Source: an uncultured Victivallales bacterium (GTDB taxonomy: Bacteria; Verrucomicrobiota; Lentisphaeria; Victivallales; UBA1829). From it: a stretch of 64,000 nt of DNA. Under the pieces are notes generated by a model. It saw only the letters and a list, made by a program, of their open reading frames with translations. It did not search any database and had not been told where the DNA came from. This document shows positions 16,220 to 25,134 of the stretch, in pieces (the first letter of the stretch is position 1; the number at the start of each line of letters is the position of its first letter). The stretch covers positions 37,957 through 101,956 of the forward strand of contig CALXSJ010000004.1 in the NCBI GenBank assembly GCA_944391115.1. The letters are read 5' to 3'. The translations under genes and the position numbers were made by a program.

Positions 16220-18391
16220 TCAGTAATTCAGATGCCAGATCCGCGGTTCATACGGAGTCAGCGTGCCCCGGACCGCGCCGCCTCTTGTTTTCAGGGAAAA
16301 GCTGTTTTCCGCACCTGAAAGATTGACGGCAATCAATGTCACGCGGTCATCGTCCCTTCTTGCCGCATAAGCCAGATCGGGAGTGGATTCCAGCACAAAA
16401 TTCGGGAGCGCTTTTCCTTTGCGGAAAGCCGGATAGAAACTCTGGATTTCCGCATTGATGCCGGAAATCAGAGACCAGAGGCGGGTGCGGGATTCCGGCA
16501 GATAGCCATGCCCCATATGGAAGATAACGCCCGCCATGTCATGCAGGACAGCGAGATAAACGCCGGCGCGAAGTTCCTCGGCGGTCCGGCAGGAAGTGTC
16601 CGGAATCGTTCCGCCGAGCCAGAAGAGAACCGGTTTTCCGCCCGCCGCTTTTTTCGCTTCCCCCATGTCGCGGTCGAGATTCGGAATCATGCACGGGGAA
16701 AAGCTGGAACTCCAGTAGGAGGTTTCGAAGACATCGCAGTTGGAGGCGAACTCCCGCAGATGGTCATGATGGTCGATATGAATGGAAAACAGGCGGCCCG
16801 GCGCTTTTTCCTTGAGATAACGGTACAGACCGGCATAGAAACCGGGCGGGTCCTTTTCCGCAAGCCTGTTTTTTGCGCCTTTTTCATAAACTTTCATCTG
16901 GGCTTCGTAGGCAATCCGGGTGATGGTGCGGTCTGCGGGGACGCCTTTCGAAAGGAAGCGGTCAAGAGTCCGTTTCAGTTCGGCATCCGGGGGAAATACA
17001 TACCCCGCGGCCGGTTTTCTGGTAAAAGAATATCCGGGGATTCCCGTAATTGCAACTGCATTCGGCTGCACGCCGTATCTGCCGTATTGAAGATTGAAGG
17101 CGTCTCCGAAATGCAGAAACGATTTTCCAGTCGGACTGGCGCCGAGCAGAAACACGGGACTTCCGGCCATCCGGAAAACCCCGTCCGCGCCCCGGAGTTC
17201 CGCATCGGAAGGAATCGCCGCAAGCGAAGGAGTTTCGCCGCAGAGGCAAAAGAGGCGGGTGGTCCGGATTGCGCCGGAGGAAATTTCCACGACATAACGA
17301 CCGGGTTTCAAAGGCGGACCGGCAAGGGGGATCATGCCCTGTTTTGGCGCATTTTGAATGGAACGGACGATTTTTCCGTCCCCGCGGACGGTGATCTTCG
17401 CCGGTTCCGGGAAATCATGGGAATAGCGGATTTCCCGGTCGGCAGGCGTATAATAGAATTTATCAAGATGCAGGGCGGAAGTCTGCACGGAATTCGCCAG
17501 CGCTTTTCTATGAAGAAGAATCCGTCCCTCCGGCACACTTGTCACCCGCAGTTCCACGACACGGCTGCTTTTCAGGGGCTGATAGTCGCCGGACAAACGT
17601 CCTTCCCAGGAAAACATCTCTCCCCGGCGGTCCGGCGAAAGGGTCTGTTCCGTCTTTCCGTCCAGAAACATTTGAACGCGGAAGCGGGAGGAAGGGCCGC
17701 CTTCCGGAAGGGAAACCGCACAGGAAAGAACACCGTTCCGGAGGCGCAGACGCTCCACATGAACAGACGGGACCTGATCCGCCGTCTTCCCCGTTCCGAA
17801 AACCAGTCGTCCGAGCTGTTTCACGTCATGATAACTTCTGGCGCCGGACCAGCTGGCGCTATAGCGATCCGGCGCGCCTCTGCCGGATGCGAAGTTGATT
17901 CCCCATGCCGTTCCCGGCGCGGGTGTCTTTTTCCCGAATGCGGAAAAAGGAATGACCAGTTCCGCACTCCAGACTCCGGCGCCGGTTTCCGTTTTCCTGC
18001 CGACGGACGGATTCCAGCTCATGTCCCGCTTTCTGGCCGTGTAGAGCGCGCCGTTCGGATTAACCGCGAAATGATAATAGACGCCGCTTTCCGGTTCCGG
18101 CGCGAGAATGACTTCGGCAATGTCCCCATCGAAGATGGAAAGATCGTCATCCCGGTTTCCGACCACATTCGGACGCTGTCCCGGCTCCAGTTCGCGGAAG
18201 ACCGTCACATAAAGTTTTTCCGCGTCATAGCGGACCTTCGCACGCAGGTCATGCGGGGGAATTTCCCCCCGGGTTGTGAGAAATCCTCCCGCGGTGCGCT
18301 CCGCGCCCGGCTGCGGCAGACGGAGCTCCTCTCCGGAACAGATGACGGACAGAAACACTCCTGCGGCGATCGGCAGCAATCTGGATCTCAT
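16220..18391 (-). CDS. Secreted protein with CBM9-like domain and glycosidase-like C-terminal region
   Basis: A 723-residue exported protein with a clear signal peptide (residues 1-19, ending SVICSGEE). Residues about 25-200 match the carbohydrate-binding/DOMON fold of CBM9-type domains seen in bacterial sugar-active proteins: a SIFDGDIAEVILAPEPES strand pair, YYHFAVNPNGALYTARK and a WSAELVIPFSAFG segment. The middle is beta-rich (Ig-like). The C-terminal half (about residues 400-640) looks like a TIM barrel, with HIDHHDHLREFASNCDVFETSYWSSS-type strands and a late VLHDMAGVIFHMGHG segment, followed by a small beta domain ending in PYEPRIWHLNY. I cannot assign a glycoside hydrolase family. It follows the next gene upstream by 36 bases, so the two form an operon. 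Confidence 0.75.
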   Translation of the reverse strand: MRSRLLPIAAGVFLSVICSGEELRLPQPGAERTAGGFLTTRGEIPPHDLRAKVRYDAEKLYVTVFRELEPGQRPNVVGNRDDDLSIFDGDIAEVILAPEPESGVYYHFAVNPNGALYTARKRDMSWNPSVGRKTETGAGVWSAELVIPFSAFGKKTPAPGTAWGINFASGRGAPDRYSASWSGARSYHDVKQLGRLVFGTGKTADQVPSVHVERLRLRNGVLSCAVSLPEGGPSSRFRVQMFLDGKTEQTLSPDRRGEMFSWEGRLSGDYQPLKSSRVVELRVTSVPEGRILLHRKALANSVQTSALHLDKFYYTPADREIRYSHDFPEPAKITVRGDGKIVRSIQNAPKQGMIPLAGPPLKPGRYVVEISSGAIRTTRLFCLCGETPSLAAIPSDAELRGADGVFRMAGSPVFLLGASPTGKSFLHFGDAFNLQYGRYGVQPNAVAITGIPGYSFTRKPAAGYVFPPDAELKRTLDRFLSKGVPADRTITRIAYEAQMKVYEKGAKNRLAEKDPPGFYAGLYRYLKEKAPGRLFSIHIDHHDHLREFASNCDVFETSYWSSSFSPCMIPNLDRDMGEAKKAAGGKPVLFWLGGTIPDTSCRTAEELRAGVYLAVLHDMAGVIFHMGHGYLPESRTRLWSLISGINAEIQSFYPAFRKGKALPNFVLESTPDLAYAARRDDDRVTLIAVNLSGAENSFSLKTRGGAVRGTLTPYEPRIWHLNY

Positions 18392-18427
18392 ATGCGGTCC
18401 TCCTTTCCGGTATGCCGTAATTTCCTC

Positions 18428-20569
18428 TTACAGCAGAATCATTTTGCGGTAGGCTGCGACATCGCGCATCATGCTTTCCATCTGGCGGAGCTTCCACTCC
18501 AGATGCCACTTGTCGCAGACGTATTCCATGCTGGGCTCCCAGCCGATGCGCGAATCGGTCTCCACGCAGGGGATCGTATCCCGGACATTCCGCATCTCCT
18601 CGTTTGCAAGGGCCTCGATCTTGTCCAGAACGGCAAGCATCTCCTCCCGGGTCGAAAAGCTCTGAAGGCGGATGTTGAGCATCCACCAGTTCTTCATATG
18701 GATCACGGTGCGCACAGCATTGCGGATGAACTTCCCGAGCGCATACAGACGCTCCCCGCCGGCACGCTTCTTTTCCGGCATCAGCGCGAGGGCCTGTTCA
18801 AGCGAGGCAAGCCCCTGCTCCCAGAGGGCAAGCATCCTTTCCAGATCCCGGAGCTCGACCGGATAACGGAGCGGTCCCGGAGACTGATTTTCATTCTCAT
18901 AGGGCTGATAAAGCGTTTTGATGATCTTGTAGCCGAAATGCGCATGGGGAGCGGTCGGAAACTGGATCTCCTTGTTCGCCATGACACGGGATATGTTCGG
19001 CTGGAAAATGAACGGATAGGCGGGTCCGACGCGCCACGGACCGTACTGGTCCTCGTTGGAGGCGACATAGAAATCCATGGCGTCGCTCCAGAACTGCCAC
19101 GCGGCAACGACCTTTTCCGCGGCCTCCGCGCCATAATCGCGCGCCGCCAGCTGAAGAAGAAACGTGTCCAGGTCATCATGTTCAGGCGTGAAGAAAATCT
19201 CCTTGGCGAGATCAAGCGTCGGATTCTCCCACCAGCCGTAATGGTGATTTTCGTAAAAGCTCTCCACGCCGCACTCCTTGAGATAGCGTTTCAGGCTGAG
19301 CATCTTCCGGATCCAGCGCTGGGGCACGGGAACGTACGGCGCGCAGCCGAAATCCCATGTCGTCCCGGCCAGGTTGCTGGTGGCGCGAATGCGGAGTCCG
19401 AGGCTGTGCGCGATCTCCGCCTCGCTGGCGAAGTAATAGCCGGGCTCCGTTGCGGAGATGGTGTAATCCATGACGGGAGTCTTGAGTCCGCCGCGTTCGT
19501 TCGCCTTGAAAATTTCAAACGTGATCTGGAGCGTGATGTCCTTCGGGAAGTTTTCCAGGAATTTTCTGCGGACGTCCAGCGGAGCCCAGCCCCAGTTGTA
19601 GGTGCTGAAAATAATTTCAATGTCAGGATTCACCTTGTGCACGGCGCGCTTGATCGCATTGAGAAACGCCGGATAATCGCAGCAGGGATACCAGCCGGGA
19701 CTCGGACGCGTATCCGGAATGCCGTCCACGACGCTGTCACGGTAGCGTTTTCCCGTGGTCGCAGGATCTTTGCTGGGAAATTCCAGCGACTCTCCGACCA
19801 GGCTGATCGCGCGCGCCTTCGGATAACAGCGGGCAAGATTGCCGTAAATGGAATCGAAGAACTCCTCCGCGTCCGGATCGTCGGGATGCTTGTAACAGCG
19901 GATGTAATTGTAGAGCACGACGTCAATCCCGTATTCGGCAGCGCGTTCGATCAGTTCATTGATGTTGCAGTAGCCGCGCGTTGTCGTGTCAATATCCTTC
20001 ACGAAAACGTCGATGGCATTGAATCCGGCATGCAGAATCGCGTTGAGCTGCCAGTCCGGGAAATCGTCAACCCCGGAGCCGGAGTGGACGCTCCGCATCC
20101 GGGCGAGAGGAGAACGGGCATACGCGCATTCCGCCAGATAAGGCGCTTCCCGCAGGTTCATGCGGTCCTCGATATGAATCGCGCCGTAAAGAACTCCGCG
20201 CTCTCCGGCGGCGCAGACGAGCACGCTGTCTTCCCCGCAGGCGAAGAAAAAGGAACCTTGTTTCCGCGGAACATCCGCCGGCGCGGCCGGATAATCGTCC
20301 TTCAGCGTCAGGAGAATGGATTTCGGCTTTTTCTCCATGGCGGGCAGCGTTTCGATGCGGACGGAGACACCCATGCTGACAAAGAGATAATCCTGCAGAT
20401 CGCAGGCCGCCTTCCGGATCATCTCCGGCGCGCCTTCTTTCACTGCGATGCACCATCTGGAATCAATGACGGTTTCCCCTTCGCGCGGCTTCAACTCGTG
20501 ATTGCGGCGGTCCGGCTTGTGAATCTCACGCATTCTGCGGAGAAAATCGTAATTTTTTTCCACTTTCAT
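18428..20569 (-). CDS. Glycoside hydrolase-like protein (GH20/GH67-type architecture)
   Basis: A 713-residue protein without a signal peptide, so probably cytoplasmic. Residues about 30-150 form the small alpha/beta domain that precedes the barrel in hexosaminidases and alpha-glucuronidases (ACDLQDYLFVSMGVSV, then GERGVLYGAIHIEDRM). A TIM barrel follows (residues about 165-440), with ILHAGFNAIDVFV, YGIDVVLYNYIRC, ARAISLVGESLEF and IEIIFSTYNWGWAP at strand ends; the Glu in LVGESLEF is a candidate catalytic acid. The C-terminal part is helical. I set the start at 20569 (MKVEKNYDF), which has AGGA nine bases upstream; an in-frame extension to 20635 seems unlikely. The substrate is unknown. It precedes the secreted CBM9-type protein and lies behind an AraC-type regulator. 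Confidence 0.7.
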   Translation of the reverse strand: MKVEKNYDFLRRMREIHKPDRRNHELKPREGETVIDSRWCIAVKEGAPEMIRKAACDLQDYLFVSMGVSVRIETLPAMEKKPKSILLTLKDDYPAAPADVPRKQGSFFFACGEDSVLVCAAGERGVLYGAIHIEDRMNLREAPYLAECAYARSPLARMRSVHSGSGVDDFPDWQLNAILHAGFNAIDVFVKDIDTTTRGYCNINELIERAAEYGIDVVLYNYIRCYKHPDDPDAEEFFDSIYGNLARCYPKARAISLVGESLEFPSKDPATTGKRYRDSVVDGIPDTRPSPGWYPCCDYPAFLNAIKRAVHKVNPDIEIIFSTYNWGWAPLDVRRKFLENFPKDITLQITFEIFKANERGGLKTPVMDYTISATEPGYYFASEAEIAHSLGLRIRATSNLAGTTWDFGCAPYVPVPQRWIRKMLSLKRYLKECGVESFYENHHYGWWENPTLDLAKEIFFTPEHDDLDTFLLQLAARDYGAEAAEKVVAAWQFWSDAMDFYVASNEDQYGPWRVGPAYPFIFQPNISRVMANKEIQFPTAPHAHFGYKIIKTLYQPYENENQSPGPLRYPVELRDLERMLALWEQGLASLEQALALMPEKKRAGGERLYALGKFIRNAVRTVIHMKNWWMLNIRLQSFSTREEMLAVLDKIEALANEEMRNVRDTIPCVETDSRIGWEPSMEYVCDKWHLEWKLRQMESMMRDVAAYRKMILL

Positions 20570-20766
20570 ATGAACGAATCCTTGCTTCGCTGGTTTGTTT
20601 TCCGGGAAAATATCATTCCGCCAGTGCAGAATCAAGGGGAAGATATGGAGAAAATTCCGGAATCAGCAGACGAAAAAACGATTCGCGCATTGATAAACTA
20701 TAGCGCTAGGATTATCTTCTCCCGGCCATCTCGCAAAGGAGAATTCTCCGGAAAAGCCGCTCTGTA

Positions 20767-21609
20767 TCAAGCATTTCTTTTCGCTCTGAATTTTTTACGG
20801 TAGACGAGCGGAGAATATCCGCTGCATCTCCGGAACATCATTCCGAAATGGCTCTGGTCGCGCATGCCGCATTTTTCCATGACGGAAGAAATGGAAAGAT
20901 CCGTATCCCGGAGAAGTCCCGCGGCCTTTTCCATCCGTTTCCGGAGCAGATACTCCTGCCAGGAATAACCGGTCTCCGCTTTGAACAGATGCAGAAAACG
21001 CGATTTGCTCAGAAACACCTCCGACGCCATCTGCTCCGCGGAAACCGGATTCATCATATTGCGCTCCAGATAGACGACCGACTGCCGGATGCGGGAATCG
21101 GAAATCCGGGTGCCGAGATCCTGCAGATTTTTCTGCTCGCGCCGTTCCAGCAGAATCCGGCACAAAGGCGGGAAAATTTCCATGGCGGCCGCCACGGCGC
21201 AACCCTTCTTCAGCGGCAGCTGCCGGTAAAGCAGTTCCAGACTCCGGTAAGGACAGTGCGCATTCTCCTCCCGGAAAATACCGAGCAGAACGACTTCCAG
21301 CTCCTGTTTCCCGTTGAAGAGCGGAATGACGATCTCCGAGACTCCTGCGTGACAGCGGTGAAGAAAGGGGGCGCGGACGGTTCCGATTTTTTCAACAAGA
21401 AGCTGATTGTCATTCCGGATGCAGCGCTCCAGACGCGTTTTGTTTTTCTTCACTTCGCGGCAGAAACGGCTGCAATGCAAGGTGTGTTCCGGAGAAAATC
21501 CGCATGCGGCGCGGCAGCCTCCAATGCCTTTCCAGAGGAAGTCAAGCCTGCAGAGCTTTGCAGTCTCCGAAAGAATTTTTTCCGCATCTTCCATTCCGCG
21601 ACATTCCAT
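20767..21609 (-). CDS. AraC-family regulator with PocR-like sensory domain
   Basis: A 280-residue regulator. Residues about 20-150 look like a PocR/SenC-type ligand-binding domain: a CRLDF start, the paired cysteine segment HTLHCSRFCREVKKN, and CHAGVSEIVIPLF. The C-terminal 100 residues are two helix-turn-helix motifs of the AraC/XylS type (MASEVFLSKSRFLHLFKAETGYSWQEYL and MEKCGMRDQSHFGMMFRRCSGYSP). It lies upstream of, and in the same direction as, the two carbohydrate-related genes, 198 bases away, and probably activates them. In that gap an 8-bp palindrome TAGCGCTA (20701-20708) is a possible site. A second in-frame ATG at 21594 is equally plausible. Confidence 0.88.
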   Translation of the reverse strand: MECRGMEDAEKILSETAKLCRLDFLWKGIGGCRAACGFSPEHTLHCSRFCREVKKNKTRLERCIRNDNQLLVEKIGTVRAPFLHRCHAGVSEIVIPLFNGKQELEVVLLGIFREENAHCPYRSLELLYRQLPLKKGCAVAAAMEIFPPLCRILLERREQKNLQDLGTRISDSRIRQSVVYLERNMMNPVSAEQMASEVFLSKSRFLHLFKAETGYSWQEYLLRKRMEKAAGLLRDTDLSISSVMEKCGMRDQSHFGMMFRRCSGYSPLVYRKKFRAKRNA

Positions 21610-21719
21610 TTCATATTTTCAGGAATCAGAACATATCGTAACGGGAAGAGCTCCGTCCGCATTGTTTCAGAAACGCGGACGGAAGGAAACGTTCTTTCCG
21701 GAAAAAAGGGGAAACGGCA

Positions 21720-23360
21720 TTACTGCTGCTGATCGCCGGACATGTAGCTTTCCGTATTGGCACGCACCCAGTTCAGGAAGGCGCTCTCCGCCAAAGCACG
21801 CTTTTCCGATTGGAATTCGGCGGTAAGCGTATCCTTGAGTGATTGTTTTTCCGCTGCGGTCGGCGGCGTGCGTTTTTCAATCAGGACCAGCATCATGCCC
21901 TCCGGAGTCGGAATCACCGGCGTGACATCGGAGTTGGTCGTCAGAGCATATCTCGCTTCCAAATCGGCGGAATTGATGTTCTGGCGCGAAAACTCCTTGA
22001 GCTGCCTGATCTTCATGCCGGGATTCTTCGCAGCCGCGGCGAGTTCCGCGGCAGGATTTCTGCTTGCCGTCAGTTTCGCGGCGAAATTGGAAGCGGCTTC
22101 CTGCGCCGCCGCACGCGCCCGCTGGAGGGAAAGCACCTCCTCGACCTTCGTCTTCACTTCGGCAAACGGCGCCGGAACGGAGGGCTGGCGTTTCACGGCA
22201 ACGGCGACATAAGCGGCGCGTTTTCCCGCAACGCTCTTTGTAATCGGATAACGCTCCGTTGTCTGGAAAAGCGCGGCGACGAGGGCCGGCTCCTTGCCGA
22301 TCTTGTCAATCAGTTCCGAGGAAGCGGTCAGCCAGGAAACCGGTTTCACCAGCTGGAACTTGTGTTTCTTCGCAAGCTCGCTGAAGACCGCAATCTGACC
22401 GGCGCCGGTGGAAACTTCCGAAGTGGCATTGTAGAGTTCGTTGCGGAATTCGCGCGCGGCTTCCATGGCCTTGCTTTTCGCCGCTTCGAGTTTGAGTTCC
22501 GCGACAATCTGCGCCTTTACGGCGGCAAGCGGCTGGAGTTTTCCATTCTTTTTGAACTTTTCTTCAGATGCCTTGTAATACTCCACAACCTGCTTGTCGG
22601 TCACAGTCAGACCCTTCATGTAATTTTTATAGTCGAACTCCACGATTTCCGTCATCAGCTGCGGCGCGGTCATGAAGAGCCTGGTGTTCTGCTTATAGAA
22701 ATCCTCAAGTTCCCGTTCGGAAATTTTCGCCGGCTTGTAAGAGGCAAACGGGAAGAGGATGGAAGAGGCTTTGATTTTTTCCAGCTTGAAATTCATGAAC
22801 CGGTCGAGCTCGTCGGGAACCACGATCACATTGAGACCGACCCCCTGCAGCAGCTTTCTCGTGGCAATGAATCTGCGGATGGACTCTTCGAAATCGGCAG
22901 TGGTCAGCCCGGAAGGTTCGACATAACTTTTCATAAAGGCTTCATACCGCGCGTGATCGAATCCCTTTTCCGAGTTGAATACGGGAATCCGCTTGATTTC
23001 CGCAATCACTTCCTCGTCCGGAACAGTGACGCCCGCATTCTCCGCAGCCGCCTCCAGCGCAATATCCGTGAAGATGTTGGCAATCACATAGTCACGCAGT
23101 TCGGACGGCGCAGCGGGATTGTAAAGCGAAAGCAGGAGGCTCTTGTTGTCCACGGCCTTCTGATAGTCTTTCAGTTTCACCTTTTTCCCGAACACCTTTC
23201 CGACGGCGGAATTCGGCGACATTCTGTTCCCGAACAGCAGCGAACCGTCCACGCCCGGCGTGAAGAACCAGACAAAGGAGATGATGATGACAATCGAAAA
23301 CGCTCCGAACAGGATTTTGTTGTGCTTCACCAGCACCGTGTTCATTTTTCTTATAACCAT
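21720..23360 (-). CDS. PpiD/SurA-like periplasmic chaperone without visible parvulin core
   Basis: A 546-residue protein anchored by one N-terminal helix (residues about 14-34) with the bulk in the periplasm. After it comes a SurA_N-type region (GKKVKLKDYQKAVDNK through VFNSEKGFDHARYEAFMKSYV and FEESIRRFIATRKLL), as in PpiD and related chaperones. I see no parvulin signature: the usual GGDLG motif is missing and the region about 280-470 is an Ala/Lys/Glu-rich helical stretch. It is thus probably a folding chaperone for exported proteins rather than an active isomerase. The N-terminus MVIRKMNTVLVKHNKIL is typical of PpiD. AGGAT lies before the ATG at 23360; the one at 23345 is an alternative. 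Confidence 0.8.
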   Translation of the reverse strand: MVIRKMNTVLVKHNKILFGAFSIVIIISFVWFFTPGVDGSLLFGNRMSPNSAVGKVFGKKVKLKDYQKAVDNKSLLLSLYNPAAPSELRDYVIANIFTDIALEAAAENAGVTVPDEEVIAEIKRIPVFNSEKGFDHARYEAFMKSYVEPSGLTTADFEESIRRFIATRKLLQGVGLNVIVVPDELDRFMNFKLEKIKASSILFPFASYKPAKISERELEDFYKQNTRLFMTAPQLMTEIVEFDYKNYMKGLTVTDKQVVEYYKASEEKFKKNGKLQPLAAVKAQIVAELKLEAAKSKAMEAAREFRNELYNATSEVSTGAGQIAVFSELAKKHKFQLVKPVSWLTASSELIDKIGKEPALVAALFQTTERYPITKSVAGKRAAYVAVAVKRQPSVPAPFAEVKTKVEEVLSLQRARAAAQEAASNFAAKLTASRNPAAELAAAAKNPGMKIRQLKEFSRQNINSADLEARYALTTNSDVTPVIPTPEGMMLVLIEKRTPPTAAEKQSLKDTLTAEFQSEKRALAESAFLNWVRANTESYMSGDQQQ

Positions 23361-23486
23361 AACCGATCCTTGTGTTTTATTGTCAGGTCAACGGAAAACC
23401 TTATAATGTATATCGCAAGGCGCATTATTCAACCTTCGGGAAACATTCCCGCGGAAAAATATTGCACAATTTTGCCCGGTGCGCGT

Positions 23487-24899
23487 TCACGCCTTTTTGA
23501 CTTCCGGGCCGCGGGGCGTGTCGACAATCACCCAGCCCTGCGCCTTCAACTCATCACGGATCGCATCGGCGGTCTTGAAATCTTTCGCCTTGCGCGCCTC
23601 GACGCGTTTTTCGGCGAGCGCCATGATTTCCGGCGGAACATCCGCCGTGCTCTGCGAAGCGGCGGCATCCACGTCGAACACGGCAAGCACGCGGTCGAAT
23701 TTCCGGAAACAGGCGAGTACCGCCTCCCCCGCGGCGGACTGCCAGGAACCGCCCGCCAGAGCGGTGTTCACGGCACGTTCCAGCGTGAATACCGCGGAGA
23801 GCGCTTCGGCAATGTTCAGATCGTCCCCGAGCGCATCGGCAAACTTTCTGTCCGCCTCGTCCGCCAGCTTCCGCGCCTCCTCCGCTCCGCCGGTGCCTTC
23901 CGGCAGGGCCTTCAGGCGGCCGAAGAAATCCGCGAATTTTTTCAGCGTCGCGCGCGCCTGGTCGCAGAGGGCAAGATTGAAATTCAGTTTGGAGCGGTAG
24001 TGGGTGCCGAGCAGCGCCCAGCGCACTTCCTTTCCGGCATAGCCTTTGCCGAGCAGGTCGCGCAGAGTGTAGAAATTGCCGAGCGACTTCGACATTTTCT
24101 TCTTATCAATGGTCAGATGCTCGCAGTGGAGCCAGTAGTTCACGAATCTGCAGGAGTTCGCCGCCTCGCTCTGCGCGATTTCGTCCTCATGATGCGGGAA
24201 CATGTTGTCGATGCCGCCGGTATGGATGTCGAATGTTTTTCCAAGATACTTCATGCTCATGGCGCTGCATTCGAGATGCCAGCCGGGACGGCCGGGTCCC
24301 CAGGGGCTGTCCCATTTGACGTCGCCGTCGCTTTCGCTCCATGCCTTCCACAGTGCGAAGTCCGCCACGGAATCCTTGTCATACTCGTCGTTGTTGATCC
24401 GGACGCCGGAACGCTGCTGGGCCATGTCGATCCGCGCCAGCTTGCCGTAGTCCCTGAACTTCGCGATGGAAAAATAGACGGAACCGTCCTCGGACTGGTA
24501 GGCGTATCCCTTGTCAAACAGGACACGGATCATCGCGATCATCTCCGGAATATGTGTCGTCGCCTCCGGATAGTGTTCGGCGCGTTCAATCCGGAGCGTG
24601 GCGAGGTCTTCGAAAAAGGCGTCCTTGTATTTCTTCGTGAAGTCCCGGAGTTTCAGTCCGGCGGCGCGGGAGTCCCGGATTGTTTTGTCGTCCACGTCGG
24701 TCAGGTTCATGACCTGCGTGACCTGATAGCCGTGGTATTCCAGCGTCCTGCGGAGGAGGTCCTCGAACAGGTAGGCGCGGAAATTGCCGATATGGGCATA
24801 GTTGTAGACGGTCGGGCCGCAGGTGTACATCTTTGCCGTTTTTTCCTCGATCGGCTGAAATTCCTGCACGGCACGTCCCAGAGTGTTATAGAAACGCAT
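23487..24899 (-). CDS. cysS: Cysteinyl-tRNA synthetase
   Basis: A 470-residue class I aminoacyl-tRNA synthetase that charges tRNA-Cys. Diagnostic features are [15 protein letters not shown] near residue 27 (zinc-ligand Cys and the HIGH-type motif as HIGN), [26 protein letters not shown] and [17 protein letters not shown] (zinc-site residues), and KKMSKSLGN for the KMSKS loop. The C-terminal helical anticodon-binding domain ends at residue 470. Length and start match the family exactly. It is transcribed separately from the PpiD-like gene, with a 126-base gap downstream. Confidence 0.98.
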   Translation of the reverse strand: MRFYNTLGRAVQEFQPIEEKTAKMYTCGPTVYNYAHIGNFRAYLFEDLLRRTLEYHGYQVTQVMNLTDVDDKTIRDSRAAGLKLRDFTKKYKDAFFEDLATLRIERAEHYPEATTHIPEMIAMIRVLFDKGYAYQSEDGSVYFSIAKFRDYGKLARIDMAQQRSGVRINNDEYDKDSVADFALWKAWSESDGDVKWDSPWGPGRPGWHLECSAMSMKYLGKTFDIHTGGIDNMFPHHEDEIAQSEAANSCRFVNYWLHCEHLTIDKKKMSKSLGNFYTLRDLLGKGYAGKEVRWALLGTHYRSKLNFNLALCDQARATLKKFADFFGRLKALPEGTGGAEEARKLADEADRKFADALGDDLNIAEALSAVFTLERAVNTALAGGSWQSAAGEAVLACFRKFDRVLAVFDVDAAASQSTADVPPEIMALAEKRVEARKAKDFKTADAIRDELKAQGWVIVDTPRGPEVKKA

Positions 24900-25036
24900 T
24901 CAGAACATCCTTTCCTGTTGTTTTCATCCCGGCTAATTTACATGCGGAACGTCTGTTTTTCCAATGGAAAGGCGAAAAGGAAGGAAAGTTTCCTGAAAAA
25001 TCAGGAAAGAAGCGGAATAATCAGCAATATGTCCGC

Positions 25037-25071
25037 AAAAAAACTCCCCGGAAAGTTCCGGGGAGTTTTTT
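25037..25071. terminator. Bidirectional rho-independent terminator
   Basis: ACTCCCCGG, loop AAAGTT, CCGGGGAGT, flanked by a run of A on the left and T on the right. On the minus strand it ends the channel-protein transcript that stops at 25135; it lies between that gene and the cysS start. Confidence 0.9.
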
Positions 25072-25134
25072 CCTTTCCGCGCATCAGTCCGCGGGAATAA
25101 TTCCCGGCGCGCGGAATATCGGGACAATGCCGCA

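Noticed and set aside
16508..20803. A very long open frame on the plus strand opposite the carbohydrate-related genes
   Set aside because: It lies wholly antisense to two genes with clear domains; GC-rich third positions of those genes keep the opposite frame open. Its composition is rich in Arg, His and Gly with no domain.
21843..25100. A 1085-codon plus-strand frame opposite the chaperone and cysS genes
   Set aside because: Antisense shadow of two well-supported genes, one of them cysS.
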